The notes under the pieces: generated by a model
Database searches by the model: none
The model's input: only the letters and a program-made list of their open reading frames with translations
Told to the model about the DNA's origin: nothing
Made by a program: the position numbers and the translations under genes
Origin: Dromaius novaehollandiae
Taxonomy: Eukaryota; Chordata; Aves; Casuariiformes; Dromaiidae
Length of the DNA: 64,000 bases
Direction of reading: 5' to 3'
NCBI RefSeq assembly: GCF_036370855.1
Contig: NC_088103.1
Coordinates: 10,913,404-10,977,403 of the forward strand
Part shown: positions 61,101-64,000 of the stretch, piece after piece
How the letters are laid out: the number at the start of each line of letters is the position of its first letter
How positions within the stretch are numbered: the first letter of the stretch is position 1

Positions 61101-63289
61101 CTAGGTTACGTGCTGCTATGTGCAGGTGGTGGTGGGGATGCTGTGTAGGGTTTTCTTATTGAACTGCAATTTCTACTTATGTACTATTGGCAAGCCAATA
61201 GAAGGAATTGAAGATTTACATTATCCACTGGTGAGTATTATGAAGTACTTACAGTATGGGGTTCCATCAAAGGTTGGTGGTTATTTCAAGGCTGATTTGG
61301 AGAAAAAGCATGTATTCTGTGTCAGTGTGGCATGTTCTTACAGCATCACAGGAATCGATCAAAATAGCTGGAGAGCTGAAATGTGTAAAGTTGCCCTATA
61401 TGTAACTGTTGGCTAAGTGTATCATTTGCAGACTTGTTTAAGGTTTGGAAAATTTTAGAAGCAACATAGAATGTGTAATAGAACGTGCATAGAATGGCTC
61501 TTTTTTACTCTATTCATCACTAAGATTGTGCATGTCAAGCTTCTAGTAATCAAAAATACCTTTGTTATTTTGTGGTGGGTAATACAATACATGTATGACT
61601 TTCAGTGATTTGATTCCTGTACCTTCCTTCCAGTGTTTTGATACTTGGATTAGACTTCAGCACTTAGGTATAAATCAGTATGTATTAATACTTTGATGTT
61701 TCCTTTTGTACAGCACTCTTAAATGCATCAATTAAAAATACTTAATAGCAGTACAAAACAATTCTGATCAACATTCAGAAAGGTGACTAAATATGTTTCA
61801 TTTCTGAATTTAAAAAAATCTGTATTTCTGGAAAATGTACAAAATGTACAGTTCTTTTAAGTATGTTAGTTTGGATTATTACTCTCCAACAAATGAAAAG
61901 TTAGTTTAAAGAATATGGTCTGCCTCAATGTGGCCATTCATTTGTTGCTTAGATAAGTTTAAGTTTCTACACTTAAAAGGAAAAGACCATTCAAAACCAG
62001 TTGCTTTTTTGTCATAAAATAGTCGCTTTGCCTGAAAAGGGCATGTTGCAATTTTGCAATCCTGAAATTGATATTGATGTATTGTATAAGGTTAGGGAAA
62101 TACAGAATGTAAAGAGAATGCAGCAGTTGGTAACTTGCATTCTAAATGTTTGCCCCTTTTTAGTGTGTAGAAGTTAGCTTCAAACTTGCTTTAAAGCTGA
62201 TGGAATGGATTAAGATTTTGAATTTACTGTAGATTATATGAATTATCTGTATTACCCATTTGTGTGGGTTCATTCTCCCTTTCATGACAGAGGGGTCTTG
62301 ATTTATGTCTCTTATGGACAATACTGTGTATTTTTTCAAGTCCTACTGAAATTCAGAAATACCTGTCACTGTTTGTTATCCTGATTCAGTGAATGAGACT
62401 ATTGGTTTTTCTCAGCGGACGCTGCCATTTTAATGATGATTTCCAGCAGAGGTCCAATCTGATGCAGAGTAGGACTGAAAGAAACAGCTTTACAATTGCA
62501 AAGCATTTGAAAATGGAAAGTTTCAAAGTTGTTGTAAGGTAAGTTGTACAACTTTTAAAAATGTTTCTGGTTTAACATTCTTCCATTAGAGTTTTTGGTT
62601 AATTTTTTGATAAATTAATCAAAAACACTTTTTAAAAATGACTTGCCTTACAACAGTGTTGAATTTTTCTGGTTTCTTATGCTTGCAAATAATGAAGCTG
62701 ACTATTTCAGTCATACTCTGCATCATCTGTCTGAGAAGGGCTACCTCTTACTTGGTAATTATTTAAAAATTTATATTCAGATTTTAAAAGCCAAAGCACG
62801 TTTTAATAGTCCGGGTTTGTATACCATTATAGTTCATCAAGAAAAATGGAAAAGAGGAAGGATGAGGATTAGTATCTATTAATTACACAAGTTAATGGCA
62901 GGACTATTGTAAAATAATGTGGAATTTGCAAGAACATGATTTACAAATAAGGTAATACCTGAAAACTGTGCCACATTTTCGTAACTGCAATTAACTTGTG
63001 ACCCTTACGTATGTCAGGGTCCCCTCGTGTGTTTTTTTTCTTCCTTCCCCACAACTCAAAAACTATCAGGCAAGAAGATTTGTTAAATCCCCTAGTTCTG
63101 ATAAGTTTTTTGTTCTGAGATGTGCTCTCCTTTTAATGCAAATAATTTATTTGTTTAGGAAGGTGGGGTTTTTACATTTGGAGCTGGAGGCTATGGTCAG
63201 TTGGGTCATAACTCTACCAGCCATGAGATAAACCCAAGGAAAGTTTTTGAACTTATGGGAAGTGTTGTCACACAGATCACTTGCGGAAG
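51964..63289 (+). CDS. HERC4: HERC4 E3 ubiquitin ligase, N-terminal 302 residues (gene-level entry, six coding exons)
   Basis: Spliced coding sequence is 51964-52189, 55059-55218, 56649-56725, 58901-59122, 60624-60715 and 63159-63289, giving 302 codons plus two bases in one open frame with GT-AG borders throughout. HERC4 is a cytoplasmic ubiquitin ligase of about 1,050 residues: an N-terminal RCC1-like beta-propeller and a C-terminal HECT domain that carries ubiquitin on a catalytic cysteine (known of the family). Seen here are six RCC1 signature strands of the W/F-G-x-N-x-x-G-Q-L-G type. The last blade, the middle region and HECT are beyond the right edge. HERC3 is the closest paralogue. The start [16 protein letters not shown] and the overall sequence fit HERC4 best. 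Confidence 0.96.
52517..52530 (+). repeat. Poly-G run of 14
   Basis: Uninterrupted G-run in HERC4 intron 2. Long G/C homopolymers are rarer than A/T runs and are prone to length error in sequencing. Confidence 0.9.
52711..52730 (+). repeat. Poly-A run of 20
   Basis: Uninterrupted A-run in HERC4 intron 2. No retroposed gene copy or target-site duplication is visible next to it. Confidence 0.9.
54688..54709. repeat. Inverted repeat, 10-bp arms, 2-bp spacer
   Basis: AATGTCTACA, spacer TG, TGTAGACATT. Perfect arms in HERC4 intron 2; function unknown. Confidence 0.85.
55059..55218 (+). CDS. HERC4: HERC4 exon, RCC1 blade 3
   Basis: 160 bases, acceptor TTTTTTTTTGTAG (ends 55058), donor CAG/GTTAAA (55218/55219). 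It completes Glu76 and encodes residues 77-128 plus two bases. The sequence [20 protein letters not shown] is followed by the propeller strand [16 protein letters not shown]. The donor GTTAAA is weaker than its neighbours, but the frame into the next exon (Arg129) is exact. Confidence 0.95.
55219..56648 (+). other. HERC4 intron 3
   Basis: Intron of 1,430 bases, AT-rich. It has a near-perfect palindrome AAAAGCCTTT-TT-AAAGGCTTTT at 56003-56024. Nothing else is recognised. Confidence 0.8.
56003..56024. repeat. Inverted repeat, 10-bp arms, 2-bp spacer
   Basis: AAAAGCCTTT, spacer TT, AAAGGCTTTT in HERC4 intron 3. Perfect arms; function unknown. Confidence 0.85.
56649..56725 (+). CDS. HERC4: HERC4 exon, short RCC1 segment
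   Basis: 77 bases, acceptor CCCCAATAG (ends 56648), donor AAAG/GTAAGC (56725/56726). It completes Arg129 and encodes residues 130-154, [20 protein letters not shown] then LALSK, plus one base. The strand [11 protein letters not shown] is the usual RCC1 C-G-x-x-H-S element between blades. Confidence 0.95.
56726..58900 (+). other. HERC4 intron 4
   Basis: Intron of 2,175 bases, AT-rich, with a 15-base T-run (58051-58065). No exon or mobile element is recognised. Confidence 0.8.
58901..59122 (+). CDS. HERC4: HERC4 exon, RCC1 blades 4-5
   Basis: 222 bases, acceptor TTTCTTTAAACAG (ends 58900), donor AGTG/GTAAGT (59122/59123). It encodes Gly155 (split) to Ser228 plus one base. Two RCC1 signatures are present, [14 protein letters not shown] and [14 protein letters not shown], separated by the loop [20 protein letters not shown]. 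The length is the usual size of one and a half propeller blades. Confidence 0.96.
59123..60623 (+). other. HERC4 intron 5
   Basis: Intron of 1,501 bases with a 15-base C-run (59286-59300). Otherwise AT-rich with nothing recognised. Confidence 0.8.
59286..59300 (+). repeat. Poly-C run of 15
   Basis: Uninterrupted C-run about 160 bases after a HERC4 donor site. Length is likely variable and hard to sequence accurately. Confidence 0.9.
60624..60715 (+). CDS. HERC4: HERC4 exon, inter-blade segment
   Basis: 92 bases, acceptor TTAAACCTTTCAG (ends 60623), donor AAAG/GTATAA (60715/60716). It completes Asp229 and encodes residues 230-259: [20 protein letters not shown] then [10 protein letters not shown]. 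The motif [13 protein letters not shown] is the RCC1 C-G-x-x-H-T element of the next blade. It ends in phase 0. Confidence 0.95.
60716..63158 (+). other. HERC4 intron 6
   Basis: Intron of 2,443 bases, AT-rich. It contains an inverted repeat with 15-bp arms (62591-62626). The 98-residue ORF at 61120-61416 has no recognisable family. Confidence 0.8.
62591..62626. repeat. Hairpin-forming inverted repeat, 15-bp arms
   Basis: Arms GTTTTTGGTTAATTT and AAATTAATCAAAAAC with a 6-base spacer. They match at 14 of 15 positions, and the odd pair is a G-U wobble in RNA. Confidence 0.8.
63159..63289 (+). CDS. HERC4: HERC4 exon, RCC1 blade 6 (last exon in the window)
   Basis: 131 bases, acceptor TTTGTTTAG (ends 63158), donor GGAAG/GTAAGT (63289/63290). 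It encodes residues 260-302, [20 protein letters not shown] onward to QITCG, plus two bases of Arg303. [14 protein letters not shown] is the sixth RCC1 signature. The next exon, which should continue with an R-Q-H-T element, is not found before the right edge. Confidence 0.96.
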
Positions 63290-64000
63290 GTAAGTATTCT
63301 GTTCTAGCACTATGAATCTTATAAATAACTTGTTTTGTATAAAACATTAGATACGTTATAATAGGAAGTGCCTTTATTCTGACTGCAATGGGTAAGGGAA
63401 GATAGGATAGTCTCTAACAAAAAATATTTAGAGACTTCACTGGTATTTTTAAAGCATTAGGTAGAAGAATTAAAGGAAGCTATACCATTTGAGATCTTTG
63501 ATTCTCTAAACTGAAAATGTGAATAATTAGGTACTGGTTATTTCTGTCACGTACTCATCTCCTATTGAACAATGAGTGCATTTGGGAAGGTATGTGTGCT
63601 TCACTGAGGATAAGTGTAAAATTACATACCTTATTTTGTGAAAGTACTTGTAATACTGTACTTCACTTTGGTTCCTAATGATTTTTTTATTGTACTTATT
63701 ATAATAGCACCCAAGAAATATGGAAAAAATTTCCAACACAGATGCAAATGCCCTTCTCCAAAGAATTGTATTCTAAGAAGACAAAATGGGGGAGGAAGAT
63801 AAACACAGGGCAACATAATTTTTGAGGAGATGGGCACACTTTATTTGGATAAAAAAATATATGTGTATGCAAAGCTGTCTCTCTAGTTGTTTGGTTGACA
63901 GTGGTTGAATCCATTCCCTTTTGGTAATCTGCACTAATTCGATGCTGCTTCTTCCCAAGTAGGGGAGAGGGCATCTAGAGTTGAAAAAAGAGAGGCAACC
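63290..64000 (+). other. Partial HERC4 intron at the right edge
   Basis: AT-rich intron sequence. No further HERC4 exon is seen before the window ends. Confidence 0.8.

Noticed and set aside
1..64000. CRISPR arrays, operons or prokaryotic mobile systems
   Set aside because: The window is intron-rich vertebrate DNA with GT-AG exons; none of the short repeats has array spacing.

Overview
The window is vertebrate nuclear DNA, most likely from a bird. All coding sequence is in short exons with GT-AG borders, spread over AT-rich introns of about 0.2 to 9.4 kb. Interspersed repeats are sparse and, where any is recognisable, look like worn CR1-type LINE tails. One strong CpG island is present. The species cannot be fixed from the sequence; another sauropsid is not excluded.

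Two genes are present, head to head. On the minus strand, positions 820 to 18815 hold seven consecutive exons of myopalladin (MYPN). Together they encode residues 1 to 520: the N-terminal ANKRD1/CARP-binding region, Ig domain 1, a Ser/Pro/Ala-rich linker and the first half of Ig domain 2. The rest of MYPN lies beyond the left edge. The first coding exon begins one base before the ATG, so the 5' UTR must come from an unidentified upstream exon.

On the plus strand, the CpG-island promoter at about 49.19 to 50.16 kb starts HERC4. Its probable noncoding exon 1 ends at 49654, followed by six coding exons (51900 to 63289). These encode residues 1 to 302, about six of the seven blades of the RCC1-like domain; the rest of the protein and the HECT ligase domain lie beyond the right edge. 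Every exon junction in both genes keeps frame when checked base by base.

The roughly 30 kb between the first coding exon of MYPN and the HERC4 island (18.8 to 49.2 kb) has no recognisable protein gene. It holds isolated GC-rich patches (29.3, 47.1 and 48.6 kb) that are candidates for the missing MYPN first exon or other promoters, plus simple repeats and possible CR1 remnants. The two genes are functionally unrelated: a sarcomere scaffold and a ubiquitin ligase. MYPN and HERC4 are also adjacent and divergent in mammals, so this looks like conserved synteny. I found no novel multi-gene system. The most interesting features are a 24-nt in-frame MYPN microexon, a recent-looking heptapeptide duplication in MYPN, two perfect CRE palindromes around HERC4 exon 1, and a 14-unit pentanucleotide repeat inside that exon.
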